A DNA stretch of 64,000 bases, from assembly GCF_051106095.1 (NCBI RefSeq), contig NC_135783.1, forward strand, positions 60,677,947 to 60,741,946. The letters run 5' to 3'. The DNA is from Pogona vitticeps (taxonomy: Eukaryota; Chordata; Lepidosauria; Squamata; Agamidae). Below the pieces are notes generated by a model, which was not told the origin of the DNA, did not search any database, and was given only the letters and a program-made list of their open reading frames with translations. The position numbers were made by a program, and so were the translations under genes. Below, piece by piece: positions 25,401-36,246 of this stretch (the stretch's first letter is position 1; each line of letters opens with the position of its first letter).

Positions 25401-28400
25401 CTCTCTGCTGGTTCCTAACAGTCAGCTGTTCGGCACTAGAGTCAGGCTGTTCCCAGGCTACCGAGGACCTCGGTCTACTCGGTCTTACTACCAGGTAAGT
25501 GACTTCGCTGGGAGGGAGGGTTTGCTGGAAGTGCACCCGGCATATAAGATGACCCCCCCACTTGGAGGCATGTTTTTCAGGGCCAAAATGTCATCTTGTA
25601 CGCCAGCAAATACGGTACCCTCCTTTGCTTTTTCTTGGTTTTCCAAGATAGGCAAAAATTAGAACAAAGATGAACAAAAACTGTGCCATCTATTACACTT
25701 GGGGTCCACTGATTCAGGAATAAATTGCCCCAGCAGCTATTCTTTTTTCTGCAATGAAGACTCAGCAGGTCATCTTAGTTACTTGTCTAGGTATTTCACA
25801 AGGGTTTGACCAATGAAACTTGATATATATTTTATTGTCTAATTGGCAAATCTATCTAGAACAGTTGTTCCAACTTTGGGTTACCCAGGTGGTCCTGGAC
25901 TGCAATTCCCAGACTTCCCCACCACCTGTGCTGGCCAGGATTTCTGGGAGTTGCAGTTCAAGAACACCTGGCTTATCCCAAGTAGAAACCACTGATTTAG
26001 AAAAATAAAAATGTGAAAAACCAATCCCCACACTTGTCCATTCAAATCTGCTTCAGAACTGCTTCCTGCATGAACCACCAAACAGAGAAACGCTGCGGAA
26101 CAACTGTGAACATGTATTCCTTATATACACAGGAACATATGAAGCCGCCTTATGTGAAGATTGACCATTTAGCCCAATACTGACAACACAGACTGACAAC
26201 AGTATTACAGGGTTTCAGGCTCTCAGGGGTGACTGGATGCAATTCCACTTACACTGATGAAAGCATATATATGCCTTTGTGGAGGAGAAGTAGCTCCTCA
26301 GGTTCCCTAGACCATCCTTTACCTGCTCTTACCTATGCTGACTTTCTTTCAAACAGGACTGATATTCCTAGGTTGCTGATGTCTCTTCTCATAATTCTGC
26401 CTTGATCCTCTCTTGGAAGGTCAGAAGACACATCTTGCCTTTGTTCTCTAGCTATGGCTCTCTGCATCTACTTCTTAGTTAGAACTAGGATTCCTATTCT
26501 TTTCCCAATCTCAGTGGATCTCTTTACTATATACTAACACAAATGCATCTTTAAAAAAAGTGTAGATGTGATTTTTTTCCGATTAAGAATGTATACTCTG
26601 CTAATCAAGCTGATTTTCAAAGCCTGAATCCACGTCAGCTGCTTATTCTGCTAACATAGCCAAGAGTTTCTTCAGTCCTGGAGACACTTGGAATTGAACC
26701 TTCAGCAGGAAATGCACAAGTTCTACCAGTGAGCTATAGTCCCTCCCCAAATATTATACATGCAGGTTCTTCTTATTAGAGAAGCCTATGTCAGCAACCA
26801 TGAACAGAACAATATGACACAAACATCATACATGAAAATTTCTACTTTAATTTTCTACAGTATGAAATCTGTCCTATTAGATCTGCACACTGGACTAACA
26901 TAATCAAATACTAGGAAAACCAAGAGGACATTAACCAATCAGCCACTGTGGAGAGAATCAAAAACTAATATTCTCGTACCAAATCATGAAACAGAATCAG
27001 ACTGAAGTATCCTGAGTTGTACCTGTTCTCAATTTTCCTTCCCTTATTTTTATACATACCTGGAGAGATGGCTCTGTGGAACTGATACAAATCCTCTCCC
27101 ATCAATTCTTGTGCTACTTGCTTTATCTTCTGTCTTACAGCATCTAATTTGGCCTCAGATTCTACAAGTATTTCTTCCCCACTGGGAGCACTGTGATCAC
27201 ACAAAACAAATTACAATTGGAACGTCAACAAAGAAGCAATTTTATTATAGCCATTGCTTACAATCCATTCTGTGTTAAACTAGTTTGTGTAAAACACATG
27301 TAAAATGATCAGCACTGAAAATTCATCATTCTGCACTACACAAGACACAGAACACCTATAGATATACAACCAGGTCTAATGAACAGAGGTAGGCAACTCA
27401 AGAGGTCATACTCAGGATCATGATAGTTTGATTGTCACTTTGCCATTTTATACTAACTACCATTGTACAAGAGACATGGTGGCACTGCGGGTTAAACTGC
27501 AGAAGCCTCCGTGCTGCAAGGTCAGAATACCAGCAGTCATAAGATCAAATCCACCTGACGGAGTGAGGTCCTGTCGCTTGTCCCAGCTCCTGCCAACCTA
27601 GCAGTTTGAAAGCATACAAATTTGAGTAGATAAATATGTATCACCATGGTGGGAAGGTAACGGTGTTCCGTGTCTAGTCACGCTGGCCACATGACCACGG
27701 AAACTGTCTTCAGACAAACGCTGGCTCTATGGGTTGGAAATGGGGATGAGCAGCGTCCCCTAGAGTCAGACACGACTGGACAATTTGTCAAGGGGAACCT
27801 TTACCTTTACCTTACCGTGGTACATAAAGCAGTAAACATGTTTCTTAATAAAATTTGTCCATATGATTTTGAAAACAGAAAGTAGTAATTATTCTAAATT
27901 ATTAATCCAAAATGAAAATGGCATTACTCATAAATATATACCCTAAATCTGCACAAAAAAAAATATAAAATATAATTATTGGGAAATTGACATTCTAATT
28001 AAAAATTCAGAAGTGGTGGTGCTCATGTAGCTGAAGCAACTACAGAAGAGGTATGTATCAACAGAGCTGAATAAATCCCAGGGCTTTCAAAATCATTTGA
28101 CTCTTCTGAAAAACAACTTCAAAAAAAGAGCAGAAATAATTGTGAAATGACTGGGAGAAGAATATTCAGGTGGGGTTATTAATCACTAACTGGAACAGCA
28201 ATGGAGAGCATTCCACGTCCCACATTTCGTAGGATATCCCACCTACATCCCACTTAATCTAAATATGAGACATATCAGATAAGAAATCTAAAATTCTTCA
28301 TTACAGAAGATTTTTTCTAAACAAATGCCAGTAAATTAGATGCATCAATCATAGAAAAAAAAGGAAAAAGAAAGAAAAAGTCCTATAACAACTCACAGAT

Positions 28401-31400
28401 TAACATCGGCCTATGTGGGCCACAATCAAGTTTGGCAAATGCAAGTGAGAAAAAAGAATTGGACCTTCAAAAACACATGCCATAATAAAGTAATCCATAT
28501 CTGAAGTGTGAACTACATCATAGTATTATTACACAGCATTCCAGGCAGTTTAAGAGGCACATTATAAAGTAAACATTTTTAAACTACATATTTCAGACAA
28601 GCCGGCTGATGGAGAGTGAATTGTTTAATCTGACAGAACACAGAAGCACCATTATTAAAACACAAGAATGGTGATATGGATGCAATATGGTGACATCTAA
28701 CAGATTGTAAGACAAGCTTTTATTTGTCTAGACTTCTTAACACCATCATCTGTGGAGCTACATCAGCAGCTGCAATGGCTGCTGCCTCAATGTAGCCACA
28801 GAAGTGATGCTCATTTTCACTATAATCAGCACATTGTCTGTCTAACAGTTTATAAGATAGACTAGAGACTGCTACTGTTAAATCAGAGGCTACAACTACT
28901 TATAGCAGCACTACTAAAAGGAAACAGGAAGGCAGAAGAATTGAAAGAACATGTTTTTCTGCAAAGCCTAGTATTTTAGTGGTATGCAGTTAACTACTTT
29001 CCTAATATGCATGTTCTTTTCTGTCATGTATTTTAAATTTGGAGAGTCACATGCTTCCCAAAATGGGGGCACACTATAATGATTCTTATCTCTTGTGTTT
29101 CCTTATCCCAACAAGCCCTGGTTTTCAACAGTTAGGAACCAGATGCATATGCATCTGTACTGAACATATGCCTCTGCAGTATTTGTCAGTCAACACAATG
29201 GGAAATAAAATGTAAGAGAAGCCCTAAGGGATCCAACCAATGGCCACCCTAATCCAGCATTCTCTTCACACCACAGCCCAAGAGATGCCCACAAGCCCAT
29301 CTGTTATTAATTTACATAGTTTTTCCATAAATCTCTCTCCTTCTTGCTCATAACAAGACTGAAGCAGGAATGAGTGGAACTGCATCCCCTTTTCCTTCCT
29401 GTCTTTCTTAAAGGAATTCTTGGATGATGCTGGTTCCTCATTTCCCAGCCCTTCCTTTGATCTAATTATCTCCAGATTTATCACTGTAAAACTCCAAATG
29501 AGTTCTCCTCTACTTTTGCTATAATGAGCTTCCCTACAGCTAGGATTTTCCCCTGAAACAACATAGTCAGTGTATGCAGTTATTCTGATAGATCAGACAC
29601 AACAAAATAAGATGTTCCACTGATCCAGCAGAAACAAATAAAAAAAATGCAAGACTAAGAAACAGAAATTGCAACTCTTGCACCTTCATCAGTGGTGTAG
29701 GAAGAGAACATTCAGTTTCTTCACTCCTGCACAATAACAGACTCCTAATCAAACTCTTGATCTTCAGTCAACATTTTTTTTAAAAAGGGAATTCTTTCCT
29801 TCCATGTTGTTAATCACAATAAAATACATTTTAGAAACCACTCAAATCACTCACCTGGTAATCCTATGCAATAAGAATATGGTCCTCTTACTTTCAATAG
29901 TTATATCCCGACTAAGTTTCACAAGCCGCTCATATTTATCATGTCTTGTATCAAGCTCCAGCTGAAATGCTGAAAGGAATAGAAGGTAGACAAGAACAAT
30001 TCATTCAAAGACAAACTGAATATATATATGGGGAAAGGGAAGGGTAAGGAGTTCGCCAAGTTACAGTCCAATGAACCAGCAATGAATTACTGTATTACTT
30101 TCAATGGATCAATATTTAAAATACTACTGATGCAATACAAATTACAGTACACAGATCTATCCTTGACAGATTTTTTTAAAAAACTGGGGAAAAAATATTT
30201 TTCAAACTTGACTTGTTCTGTATAACTAACAGAGATGAGCTCATGTTTTTTCCCTTTAATACACCTTTAATTCAGCTAACTCAGAATCTTTAAAAACTCC
30301 ATTTGGGTCAGATGCAAAACACTTTTTTCCTTCTCCATGAAACTTTTCACATGTGTGACAATGGCCCTCACCCAAGTTTGAATCAAACCCAGATAGGTAT
30401 AAAACCATATCTATCACCACAGTAGCACAACTGTGGAAATAACCACAGAATGTTTCCCTCATAGCCAATGTGGGACTTACTGGACAAAAGGCAGTCATTT
30501 TTGAGGTATAAACCACTTCTTAGGCCTTTAAACTGTTACTTACATTTGAAAGCCATAATCACAGTTGAAGATGAATTAATGCCATCTTTTTCTTCTCTCC
30601 GATGACTATAAGGAAAATTGTCATGCTTTCTTTTCCTGAAACCACCTGCTCCTATAATGGTGAAGGAAAGCCAATCAGAAAGTTTTTTCCAAATAATAGT
30701 AAATTTTTCAAAGAATCAGAGGTCCACAAATCTTGGTCAAAATGGTACTCTCTAGCACCCCTGCTCCTCACTGAAAGGTAGTATCTTGGCTGTGATATAA
30801 TGCTGAATTTCTAACACTCAGAACATCTCTAAAGATTAATAGAACAGTCCAGGGCAATAATTTCTAACCTTAGATCCCCAGATATTCTTGGACTAAAACT
30901 ACCATCCAGGAACATCTGGGGTCCCAAGGTTGGGAAGCACTGGTCTAGGTAATGGTGAAGAACCTGCAGTCCCCTTACACGGGACTGTAACTTCTAGGAT
31001 CCCAACCACTGGCCATGATAATAAGAACTGGATCCCAACAATGCTTAGATTCATCACCCTTATTCTAAAGCAAGGGTTGGGCAAAATGCAACCCTCCGAA
31101 TGTTGCTGCATTGCAACTTCCTCTTGTCATTATCATCTAATGATGCAAATTCCTATCCAGAAAGGATCCTAAACACAGCAAGTTGGGCCACCTGATTAAG
31201 GGGCAAGGCTTTATTGTGCTCTCCAACACCTGGCACATGATATGGAGGCTCCTTCTTGTAGGACAACTTTCTCGCTTTTTCTCAAGGTTTAAGAGAAGGG
31301 TGGTGAAATTGCATCAAATTATAAATGTGCCTGCCAGGACGAAGGACAATTGTGAAACTGTCAAAACTAACAGCACTTTTTATTCAGATTTACTGTCATG

Positions 31401-34156
31401 CTTACAACTGAGCACCACTATTACATCATATTAATTTCATGAGCTAAAAATACTGTCCCGATTATATGTATTTATTTATTTATTTATAATTTTTGTTATA
31501 AATCTTATTTATAGACTGTTTTTTCCTAATATTATATGGTAATGATGATACAAGAAATGCTGTATTCAGTCTACTGTCATGCACCAAATGGGTCTATTGA
31601 AATTGAGAACAACATGTGCTCTGAGTACTGTGACTTGAGTGAAGGCTGTGCCGTTTGCTGAGCCAGAAACACCTCAGGTGGGGGGGGGGGAGAGAAATTC
31701 AGCCTTAACACACAAAGCTTTGTTCTAGTTATGTCTAGTACAGAATACATGACAGGTATAGTTTACTGGAACACTGACTGTAACGATTTAGTGCCCTACA
31801 AGTTATTCAGAAATCCTATCAGTTTTCAACACAAAATATTCCCAATTAACTGGGCAAATGATTGTGACTCGTGATGATAGAGTTGTGCATCTAGCAATCC
31901 ACTGGACTCAGTGGCATAAATAAAACTGGGGTGTAGAGACTGGTATAACTATCATTACGTAGTCCTTTTTGTTGCTCTCAAGAGTAGTGTCTTTCATAAG
32001 GTAAAATGACACCTAAAGACCACTCTGCATAATGAAATACGTGTGTGTGTACATATATACACATATATAAAAGGAACATGCTGAAGTTGGAACATTAATC
32101 TCCCAATGCCCAGTCTAGAGCAATAGTGCAATATCAATTTCTTTTCACATGCTAAGAGATAAAATAATTGATAACCAATTTATTAACAGCAGCTAGACTG
32201 ATAATAGCTATGCAATGGAAAGAAAAATCTGAATTTCAAATCGACGAATGGTACAATGAAATATGCAATATAGCTATAAATGATAAACTAACTTGTAATT
32301 TAAAGGTTAAGAAAGGAGAGTTGAAAAAGAGTAATTTTTATGAAATATAGGGCAGATTTTTGGAATATGTGTTAGCAAGAGGAAAAGGGAAAGCAAATCA
32401 AGAATCAATGCAGTTCTGGAGAAGAGGACAATAAAAGAAGAATAAGAATATAGATGAAGAAGAAGATTACTGAAAGAGGTCCCATCTACAGTATGGTGGT
32501 GGGGAACATGGTTAAATTCTATTTTGGTTTCTGTATTTTATGTTTATGTTATAGTTATAAAACAAAATTTAAAAAGATAAAGTAGACGTTTATTATGGTG
32601 ATAGCCATGCTACTGTTTTGATTTTCAGCACACAAACATCTGTATGAATAACCTAGTAATAATCTAGTTTGAAGTAAGAGACCGAACACTTAGCCAAAGC
32701 AAACACAGGTAAAAGAAAAATGCAACATATGTCAGGCACTTTTGCTATTCTTCACCCAAGACAAAGGTAAGGTTCAAGTAGGCACATGGTTATGTCATTA
32801 AACCTTGTCTTGGAGCATGATAAAAGTCCACCAAAGGAGAAGGGCATGGAAAGGGCTAAACATGCTACACAGTACATGCTAACGTGCCCTACGGAGGTCA
32901 GCAATATGCACACACTACCCACAACGCAACTGCAGTAACAAAGGATACCCTGTCTTAGACAAGGACTGTCTTCTCCCCAAGCATAAATATGATACACCTA
33001 GAACTGTGAGTGATATTCCATAAATGGGGAAATACACTACATAGGTGAATTACACCCACAGGCAAGAAATGGGTAACAAGAAATATGATGCTGTTGCACT
33101 AGAAACCTATCCTGAAGAAAGCAACCAAGACAGATTGATCACCATTATTTCAAAATAGCAATCTCTGACACACAGAAATCGCGGGGGTGACATCTCTTGC
33201 ATTTCATGATGTTTTGGGTCAACTGTACTGTATTCCCTTTAAGGGCTTATCCTGTGTATGTAAGAACATAAAAAGATCCTGGCTGCATCAGAGGAAGTAT
33301 CTCTCCAGACCAGCACTGGATGCCTCAATATAAAAGGCACGCGCAGGATTTGAACACAATGATCACCCTCCCAAGGTACAGTATATATACCACCGCATAG
33401 ATAGGGATAACACCACGATCTGATGTCCACGAAAGCTCAGTAGCATAACAAATCTTGTGTCTTTCAACGTGTTGCAAGCCCTCTTTCGTGCAGCTTGTAG
33501 CACTTTAGCACAACAGGGCACAAAGTAAAAGAACACGATAATGTCACTTCATCAGTCAATCGGGAAATGGCCGGACTTCCAGTCTTCACGGCCAGAAGCA
33601 TAGGTTACGAGCTTTTATTATTTTAGGGAACCACAAGTTCACTGTACAGGCGGCGGCTCCAGGGTAAAGCCGCCACTGCTTCCGGCAAGATTTGTCGCAC
33701 AGACGCAGGCAGCAGCAGGACCTGTTGGCTTTCTGCCTGGCTCTCATCGCCGCGACTGCCCTACCACCCTCGACGGCCACCCCCAAGGCGCTAAAAGACA
33801 TCGCCGGCACCCACCCACCCCCGACCGACCGAAGGCAATGGGAGGAGAGTGAAGTTCTAGCGCCGAGGAAGCGTTTTCCTTTCTTGCCCTGTCGCTTTTG
33901 GGGCCTAAAAGACATGGAAGGGGGTGGAGGGGGTGAAGCAGCCGGAGAGAGGCGAGGGCGGGACAACGAAGCCATTAGAAGGAAAAGAAGGGCCTTGCAA
34001 AGAAAGCGGGCGGGCGGGGGGTGCAGGTAGCCGTCGGCGGTGGGAAGGCCCCCCCCCGCACTTGTCTCTCCCGCCCCTTCCCCGTTCCCTCAGAGAAAGC
34101 CCCCGCCTGCCCTCCCCACACCACCGCTCCCTGCCGCCACCTTCTTTGCCGCTCAT
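13027..34156 (-). CDS. TSNAX: TSNAX, translin-associated factor X (whole gene, six coding exons)
   Basis: Coding exons on the minus strand are 34156-34141, 30651-30544, 29969-29855, 27190-27060, 16657-16533 and 13404-13027. They total 873 nt, or 290 residues plus stop, equal to my recollection of the human protein length. All junctions are GT-AG and phases agree (1, 1, 2, 1, 0). TRAX pairs with translin in the C3PO endoribonuclease, which removes the siRNA passenger strand and processes tRNA fragments. TRAX supplies the catalytic acidic residues, here E127, E130 and D193, with E197 close by in the [10 protein letters not shown] helix. A basic segment RKRKHD (11-16) fits the known nuclear targeting motif. 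Residues 158-180 are the variable loop ([18 protein letters not shown]). No frameshift or stop is seen, so the gene looks functional. Its promoter is the CpG island at 33560-34680. Confidence 0.97.
14862..15745 (-). mobile_element. Non-LTR retrotransposon fragment (LINE, clade unassigned), minus strand
   Basis: Minus-strand translation shows an RT catalytic-box remnant [12 protein letters not shown], then [40 protein letters not shown], and [20 protein letters not shown]. In a shifted frame it continues with [20 protein letters not shown]. This is the C-terminal half of a LINE reverse transcriptase ORF, distinct from Bov-B in sequence but with the same order of motifs. At least two frame changes and a stop make it inactive. 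It sits in TSNAX intron 5 in the same orientation as the gene. Confidence 0.8.
15746..16082. mobile_element. Mariner-type MITE with internal repeats
   Basis: The right end GTCTTATAAACGGAAAAATA TGG followed by TA resembles the right end of the MITE at 19034 (TCTTATAGAGCGAAAAATAC GG then TA). Inside are two or three inverted and direct copies of a unit with GCTTTCCCTGCCACTTCCTA AGCCCC. The left inverted end is not visible, perhaps lost at the junction with the LINE. Confidence 0.5.
16533..16657 (-). CDS. TSNAX: TSNAX coding exon 5
   Basis: Acceptor TTCAG, donor GTAATA. It encodes [20 protein letters not shown] through [11 protein letters not shown]. Two of the catalytic acidic residues (E127 and E130 of this protein) are in the LQEYVE motif. 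Confidence 0.95.
16900..17000 (-). repeat. (ATTAAT)n repeat and L2-type LINE tail
   Basis: About five ATTAAT units (16902-16938) are followed by TTTATATCCCGCCCATGTAG, the minus-strand form of the L2-like 3' end (GGCGGGATATAAA), within TSNAX intron 4. Confidence 0.55.
17028..17590. mobile_element. Tc1/mariner (Tigger/pogo-like) MITE with TA target site
   Basis: Inverted ends are CAGTGGTGCCTCGCTTAACG at the left and CGTTAAGCAAGGCACTACTG at the right, each flanked by TA (17026-17027, 17591-17592). The subterminal region repeats the theme GCGATTTTCGCATAACGATA. The ends resemble Tigger/pogo termini known from vertebrates. It is 563 bp with no transposase. The minus-strand 118-residue frame inside is incidental. 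Confidence 0.8.
17593..19031. other. TSNAX intron 4, nothing recognised
   Basis: No exon, RNA gene or nameable repeat seen in this AT-rich intronic stretch. Confidence 0.5.
19034..19199. mobile_element. Short mariner-type MITE (CTGTATTTTTTGC...GCGAAAAATACGG)
   Basis: TA-flanked element (TA at 19032-19033 and 19200-19201) with inverted ends CTGTATTTTTTGCACCATAA and TTATAGAGCGAAAAATACGG. The second half repeats GGTGCGTCTTATGGA. It is noncoding and shares its end motif with the elements at 15746 and 25088. Confidence 0.75.
19924..20286. mobile_element. hAT MITE with perfect 8-bp target-site duplication
   Basis: The element begins CAGAGGACCCCAACCGCCCA and ends GGCTGGGGACCACTG. It is flanked on both sides by CCCTAAAG (19916-19923 and 20287-20294), an exact 8-bp duplication as made by hAT transposases. 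The interior is GC-rich and contains a decayed tandem of a roughly 40-bp unit with GTGCATGCGC/GAGCGCGTTCC words, plus a (CA)n run at 20218-20250. The element at 63083 has related ends. Confidence 0.9.
20295..23270. other. TSNAX intron 4, nothing recognised
   Basis: No convincing exon. A fragment at about 20795-20880 (TATACAGACTAACATGGGTA) resembles an unassigned interspersed repeat also seen at 57110. The 105-residue minus frame at 22505-22822 has no splice context or recognisable domain. Confidence 0.45.
23271..23335 (+). mobile_element. L2-type LINE 3' tail
   Basis: ACATGGTCTAGAGGGGCGGG then GTATAAATTTAATAAATAAA with further AAAT units. It is nearly identical to 10411-10457. Confidence 0.6.
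23336..25085. other. TSNAX intron 4, nothing recognised
   Basis: No exon or RNA gene. Around 23790 the words AGCAGGGGTAGACAACCATT may be the end of another degraded hAT element, but the other end was not found. Confidence 0.45.
25088..25615. mobile_element. Mariner-type MITE with a long internal hairpin
   Basis: Ends are CCGTATTTGCCGGCGTATAA and TACGCCAGCAAATACGG, each flanked by TA (25086-25087 and 25616-25617). Subterminal CATATAAGAC/CATATAAGATGA repeats occur at both sides. In the middle, 25309-25357 and 25386-25434 are inverted copies agreeing at 47 of 49 bases around a 28-bp spacer. The element is noncoding, and both strands of the hairpin stay open by chance. Confidence 0.8.
25862..25994. 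mobile_element. hAT-type palindromic MITE
   Basis: Ends are CAGTTGTTCCAACTTTGGG and the complementary AAGTAGAAACCACTG. Flanks ATCTAGAA (25854-25861) and ATTTAGAA (25995-26002) agree at 7 of 8 positions, a good hAT target-site duplication. It belongs to the same family as 1115 and 48613. Confidence 0.8.
26131..26748. repeat. Interspersed repeat, unassigned (two conserved ends with diverged middle)
   Basis: The left part (GGAACATATGAAGCCGCCTT ATG, then GACCATTTAGCCCAATACTG) and the right part (GGAATTGAACCTTCAGCAGG, then ACCAGTGAGCTATAGTCCCT) look like the two ends of a common reptile interspersed repeat. The middle, about 26290-26670, is unfamiliar and may be a later insertion or just decayed. 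Confidence 0.4.
27060..27190 (-). CDS. TSNAX: TSNAX coding exon 4
   Basis: Acceptor ATCACAG, donor GTATGT. It encodes [20 protein letters not shown] through [20 protein letters not shown]. The APSGEE segment differs from human APDMED, but the helices on both sides are conserved. Confidence 0.96.
27471..27818 (+). mobile_element. Sauria-type SINE with Bov-B-like tail
   Basis: The tRNA-like head has GGGTTAAACTGCAGAAGCC (A-box region) and AAGATCAAATCCACC (B-box region). The body contains CCAACCTAGCAGTTTGAAAG and GGCCACATGACCACGGAAAC. The 3' end AGAGTCAGACACGACTGGAC matches the terminus of the Bov-B LINEs here and is followed by ACCTTTACCTTTACC repeats. This combination is the hallmark of Sauria SINEs, which borrow Bov-B reverse transcriptase. 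Confidence 0.85.
27819..29854. other. TSNAX intron 3, nothing recognised
   Basis: No additional exon, RNA gene or named repeat seen. Confidence 0.5.
29855..29969 (-). CDS. TSNAX: TSNAX coding exon 3
   Basis: Acceptor TTTCAG, donor GTGAGT. It encodes [20 protein letters not shown] and continues through [13 protein letters not shown], the first long helix of the translin fold. Confidence 0.96.
30544..30651 (-). CDS. TSNAX: TSNAX coding exon 2
   Basis: Acceptor TATAG, donor GTAAGT. It encodes [20 protein letters not shown] and onward to MAFK, carrying the basic nuclear-targeting segment RKRKHD. Confidence 0.95.
30850..30942. mobile_element. hAT-type MITE, internally deleted copy
   Basis: The left half (TTTCTAACCTTAGATCCCCA, GATATTCTTGGACTA) and right half (GGAACATCTGGGGTCCCAAG, GTTGGGAAGCACTG) match the family at 1115 and 48613. 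The middle palindrome is mostly lost, and no clear target-site duplication is seen. Confidence 0.6.
30943..33559. other. TSNAX intron 1, mostly unrecognised; CR1-like scrap near 33260
   Basis: No exon seen. Around 33258-33320, GTAAGAACATAAAAAGATCC TGGCTGCATCAGAGG resembles the reverse complement of a CR1 3' end. Short simple repeats include TATTTATT at about 31470 and a G-run at 31680. Confidence 0.4.
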
Positions 34157-34680
34157 GATGCCCGAGCTCACGGCCGGGGAAGCAGCGGCGGCGGCGGCGG
34201 CGGCGACGAGAGCAGCAGCTTCCCCCGCCACCACCCCCCCCGCGCGTCACTATTCCCGCGTGGCTGCCTCGGAGCAGGGCTTGACGAACCGCCTTCCACC
34301 CGGGCTGGGTCAGGTCACCCACACGTATCAGGACCCCTGGCCCTTCGGGATCTGCCTCACGGTCCTGGACAACCGGTGAGCTTCACCCGAGCCCACTCCG
34401 GGCTGTTCCTTCCGCTCTGGCCCTGCCAGAAAAAAAGAGACCGCTTTTCTTGCCAACAAATATTGAGTTGTTTTGCGGCGAAGGAAATGGATTTTTTTTG
34501 GGTGGGGGAAAACAGGCATTGCAAGGCGACCTATATCCTGTACGAAGCAACGCCGCTTCAGCCGGAGCAGGGCGTTGTGGGAAGTGTAGTCTTTGGCCCT
34601 GAAAAGGCAGGGAAACAGTTTCCCGCTCATGGGCACGAGAAGAATTTGAAGTGGAGCTCCTACTTTAAACTCTTTTGAGG
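33560..34680. promoter_or_regulatory. TSNAX: CpG island and promoter of TSNAX
   Basis: GC- and CpG-dense DNA surrounds TSNAX exon 1. It contains GGGCGG/CCGCCC boxes and a GGC trinucleotide run at about 34186-34205 that would lie in the 5' UTR or proximal promoter. No TATA box is apparent, as usual for housekeeping CpG promoters. The long open frames on both strands are composition effects. Confidence 0.75.
34141..34156 (-). CDS. TSNAX: TSNAX coding exon 1
   Basis: ATGAGCGGCAAAGAAG encodes MSGKE plus one base of the next Gly codon. The human protein begins MSNKEG. The donor is GTGGCG, weaker than the consensus GTRAGT but in the right phase for exon 2. The 5' UTR continues rightward inside the CpG island. 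Confidence 0.85.
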
Positions 34681-34835
34681 CCTGAAGCGTGGCTTGCCTC
34701 CAGCCTGCGTTATTTCTACCTGGATACCAGTCTCCCTGTATTTTCAACCAGTGGTTCTTACTTCCATAAAAGGAGGACGTGGTGATTGTCTCATCTAGAA
34801 CAGACAGAAAACTTAAAGGAATCTCTCCTCTAGGG

Positions 34836-35033
34836 CCGGTGTGGTTTAGTGGGTACAGTGACAAACTAGGACTCTGAAGACTTGGGTTCCAGTCGCTATT
34901 CGGCCATGATCGCGCTTGTGTGCCTGTGTACAACTGGTAGAAACCCTCCTGAAATATCTCACTTATCTTGAAAGTCCTATTGGGATCATTATACATCGAT
35001 TCCAGTTGGACAGCACTTCAACCCCCAAAAGTG
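34836..35033 (+). mobile_element. tRNA-derived SINE (GTGGTGTAGTGG family)
   Basis: The head is GCCGGTGTGGTTTAGTGGGT ACAGTG (A box) and GGGTTCCAGTCGC (B box). The body has AATATCTCACTTATCTTGAA AGTCC, matching the copy at 3258. It is old and diverged. Confidence 0.7.
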
Positions 35034-35756
35034 ACAGGACATAACACTTCAATCCTAAAATAACCCTAAAACCCACCTCACAAGGCTCATCAGGGATTAT
35101 GATACTTATTACCACGTTGTTCATCTCTTATCTATAGCTTGGCATCAACTAAGCCACCAATCATTGTCATTGTTTCCTTTTATATTGCTTTCAGAGAGGG
35201 GAACTAAATATCAAAAGGGTCATTTCACACTGCCAGGTGTGAAATGCCACAGCATCAAGTTTCCCAGAAAATAAGACAGGGTTGGGAGGGGAAGCTCACA
35301 GGAGATCTATGTTTGTGGCCTGGTCCTGCCTAGGCTGCAGAGTGCTGCTGGGTCATGGACCGGGGGTTTGGGACGCCTGGTATAAATATTTCCCAGGCAG
35401 TCCTATTCTTATGTCTGAGGAACTGGAGTTTTCCACAAAAAGCTCACTACCTTTAAGGCACCATTATATCTTCTTTATTTTTATTTTATTTTATTACTGA
35501 AACAAAAGTAGTTATTCTTTGTCATCAAACCTAAAGAGCTAAAATGTTTGGAAGAGACATATGTGTCATTTCAGTCACCCATCTACTCTTGTCAGGCTTC
35601 TCAGGTTCTACTTGTAGTGTGGAAGTTTGAAAACTGATGGTACAGCTACACTAGCAGCAGGGAGCAAACTAGTGTGGGCTCCTTTGGAACGGCCGGGCAT
35701 GATTAGAATGATATAATCAAGAACCCTTCACGTGGAAATGGCTCCTGCCAATATTG
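35034..35756. other. Intergenic DNA, nothing recognised
   Basis: No gene or named repeat. Confidence 0.45.
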
Positions 35757-36145
35757 TAAAATGGCTTAATAAGTGAGCCACTTCAGGATACAGTATTGGC
35801 AAATTACTTCTCCCAGTTGGCTGAGGGCAAGGGAAGTGGGAATTTTTTTTACTGTATATAGACTGTTGCAGATGCACTGCATCAGTTATTTTTAAAACGT
35901 TTTCTCTTAAAGGGCTGGTGGAGGAACCACCTGCCAACAGAGCTGTTGGTGCAGATTCAATTAGAGGCCATTCTCAACTGGCTCTTTAATATGAGAAGGG
36001 AACTGATGCAGCACACCATCAATAGTTATATGATTTTTTAAATCACTTTCCCTTCCCTCTGTCAAGAGGGGAAATTACTGTATTAATTTCTCAATATCAT
36101 AAATTGACTCACTTATTAAGCCAATGCACAGTATTGGCAAATTGA
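35757..36145. repeat. Inverted- and direct-repeat unit, possible MITE
   Basis: TGGCTTAATAAGTGAG at 35762-35777 has its exact reverse complement at 36108-36123. ACAGTATTGGCAAATT at 35790-35805 is repeated directly at 36128-36143. The roughly 330 bp between has no coding potential. The family is not recognised. Confidence 0.45.
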
Positions 36146-36246
36146 AAAAGAAAGGCTTGTTTTGGATCAGTTCCAGCAATCACATGCAATCTCTATTCTG
36201 TATGTATTTTACCTGTCCAGTCTCCCAAGGGCAAAGCATTAAGTTA

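Noticed and set aside
33692-34678. Plus-strand frames of 112, 151 and 212 residues and minus-strand frames in the TSNAX CpG island
   Set aside because: They overlap TSNAX exon 1 and its 5' region, are low complexity and lack any known domain.
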